Below, in pieces: positions 61,828 to 64,000 of a stretch of DNA of 64,000 nucleotides; the stretch's first letter is position 1; each line of letters opens with the position of its first letter. The DNA comes from Bacteroidota bacterium (GTDB taxonomy: Bacteria; Bacteroidota; Bacteroidia; NS11-12g; UBA9320): positions 1 to 64,000 of the forward strand of contig CANIKO010000005.1 of the NCBI GenBank assembly GCA_947468275.1, in the 5' to 3' direction. The position numbers and the translations under genes were made by a program. The notes beneath the pieces are model-generated. The model saw only the letters and a program-made list of their open reading frames with translations, did not search any database and had not been told where the DNA came from.

Positions 61828-62787
61828 ATGACCTACAGAAAAATTACAATAACCTTATTGCTTTGTTGCTTTAATTTATTGGGGTTTGGGCAATTGTCAC
61901 AATACAAAATAGATACTTGCCAATATAAATATGGGATTGTCAAAAAACGTGATTGGGGTTCGGGAAATGATATACAAATTGTTCCACCTCTTTTTACATA
62001 TCTTTCTGAATTTAACAAATATGGTTTGAGCTTGGCAATGCGGACTATCCCTCTTGTATTTGCCTCCCGGGACGGTAAGATTTTCATTAATTTGAATAGT
62101 AAATACCCTGATAATTATTTATCAAATTATAATATTTCTAAAGTTGCATATAATGGTGAGTATAATATTTATCTCACTTATGAAAAGGATACTCAATCGT
62201 ATAAGTATGGTGGAATAACACCAGAAGAAGTTATGGCACATCCAACTCTAAAAAACTATATGGACAGTATGGGGAATTATTATCAAAATATATTTCCTGA
62301 AATTGATTCTGTTTTATATGGAAATTATACAGTTGGTACAATTGATTTATATGGGCTAATTGATACTAATGGAAAAATTGTACAACCATTAGTTTATAGG
62401 AGTATTGCAATTAGTAACTCAAGTATTTATCCTTTTATCAATCATAACAAAGTAGGGTTTATGGATAGTGCCGGAAAAATAAGTATCAACCCAGTTTATG
62501 ACAATTATGAGAAGTGCAATAATGTTTACTATTCATACCGAATGTATTATGAAGGGGATCTGGGAGAGTTTTATAATTTTACTGACAACCTTTGTAAGGT
62601 TTTACTAAACTGCAAACTTGGTATTATGGATATTAAGGGAAGCGTTATAATTCCAATTGAATACAAACTTATCAATTATGAATACTATAATTATGATTAC
62701 CCTCGAAAAGTATATAAAATTCATACACTTGATTTCAAAGACAACAAACAGGTTTTTGATAGAAATGGAAAAGAAATAAAGGAATAA
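61828..62787 (+). CDS. Exported WG-repeat protein
   Basis: A 319-residue protein with a signal peptide (ending LLGFGQ) and at least three degenerate WG repeats in the second half: YGLIDTNGKIVQPLVY, VGFMDSAGKISINPVYDNY and LGIMDIKGSVIIPIEY. A final half-repeat is QVFDRNGKEI. The first 130 residues are less regular. WG-repeat proteins have no general known function; most are exported in Bacteroidota. It is closed by a terminator shared with groEL. Confidence 0.8.
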   Translation: MTYRKITITLLLCCFNLLGFGQLSQYKIDTCQYKYGIVKKRDWGSGNDIQIVPPLFTYLSEFNKYGLSLAMRTIPLVFASRDGKIFINLNSKYPDNYLSNYNISKVAYNGEYNIYLTYEKDTQSYKYGGITPEEVMAHPTLKNYMDSMGNYYQNIFPEIDSVLYGNYTVGTIDLYGLIDTNGKIVQPLVYRSIAISNSSIYPFINHNKVGFMDSAGKISINPVYDNYEKCNNVYYSYRMYYEGDLGEFYNFTDNLCKVLLNCKLGIMDIKGSVIIPIEYKLINYEYYNYDYPRKVYKIHTLDFKDNKQVFDRNGKEIKE

Positions 62788-62820
62788 AAAAATCCCGAGC
62801 CAATCAGCCCGGGATTTTTT
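62786..62820. terminator. Rho-independent terminator (bidirectional)
   Basis: A-run, ATCCCG-a-GC, loop CAATCA, GC-c-CGGGAT, T-run. The stem has one internal mismatch and both sides have A/T-runs, so it can serve the WG-repeat gene on plus and groEL on minus. Confidence 0.88.
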
Positions 62821-62877
62821 TATTAAAATATAGATTAATAGTCTAAAATCTTCTATCTAATAATCTAACATCAATTA

Positions 62878-64000
<1,123 letters not shown>

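Overview
The window is a piece of a low-GC Bacteroidota chromosome. Several lines of sequence evidence agree. The dcw (cell division and wall) cluster runs mraZ-rsmH-ftsL-ftsI-murE-mraY-murD-ftsW-murG-murC without murF, and murF is instead fused to alanine racemase about 27 kb away. A large secreted protein ends in a type IX secretion-type C-terminal domain. There is a DUF5686 protein with a carboxypeptidase-like domain, a TonB-dependent receptor of the same architecture, and many TAnnTTTG (Bacteroidota-type -7) promoter boxes. I cannot name the species.

Layout. 1-10,460 (minus): dcw cluster, beginning inside murC and ending at mraZ, with a repeat-rich control region upstream (10,461-10,750). 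10,750-12,962 (minus): minimal iscS-iscU-iscA iron-sulphur operon with a strong terminator. 13-24 kb: housekeeping genes on both strands (methylmalonyl-CoA epimerase, dnaX, a CDF and an NRAMP-like metal transporter, a double VOC protein, SDR, phosphopantetheinyl transferase, gpmI, rdgB, holA). 24-25.2 kb: a small nucleotidyltransferase/HEPN toxin-antitoxin cassette lying between a gene and a decayed second copy of that gene's 3' end. 25.3-35 kb: a LamG plus six-Ig-repeat secreted protein, gltX, small exported proteins, a dicarboxylate/amino-acid symporter, a TonB-like protein and a frameshifted lipoprotein-like pseudogene. 35-43 kb: MBOAT plus SGNH acyltransferase pair, murF-alr fusion, DUF3995 and DUF5686 proteins. 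43-45.5 kb: cold-shock protein and dnaK. 45.5-60.2 kb: two divergent heavy-metal RND efflux systems, separated by two small exported proteins and followed by a TonB-dependent receptor. 60.2-64 kb: gpsA, a hicBA toxin-antitoxin pair, a WG-repeat protein and the 3' part of groEL.

How the genes work together. The mur genes build lipid II from UDP-MurNAc through MraY and MurG; FtsW/FtsI polymerise and cross-link it at the septum; MurF-Alr supplies D-Ala and adds D-Ala-D-Ala. DnaX and HolA are two parts of the DNA polymerase III clamp loader. The RND/adaptor/TolC sets should expel metal ions from the periplasm.

The most unusual items are the duplicated gene end around the toxin-antitoxin cassette together with an apparent lost start codon in the same gene, a DnaX without the usual zinc-binding cysteines, a set of promoters placed so close to start codons that leaderless mRNAs are predicted, overlapping divergent start codons (ATGCAT) at gpmI, and an RND-TolC fusion with a signal-peptide-like junction. 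I found no tRNA, rRNA, CRISPR array or complete insertion sequence.
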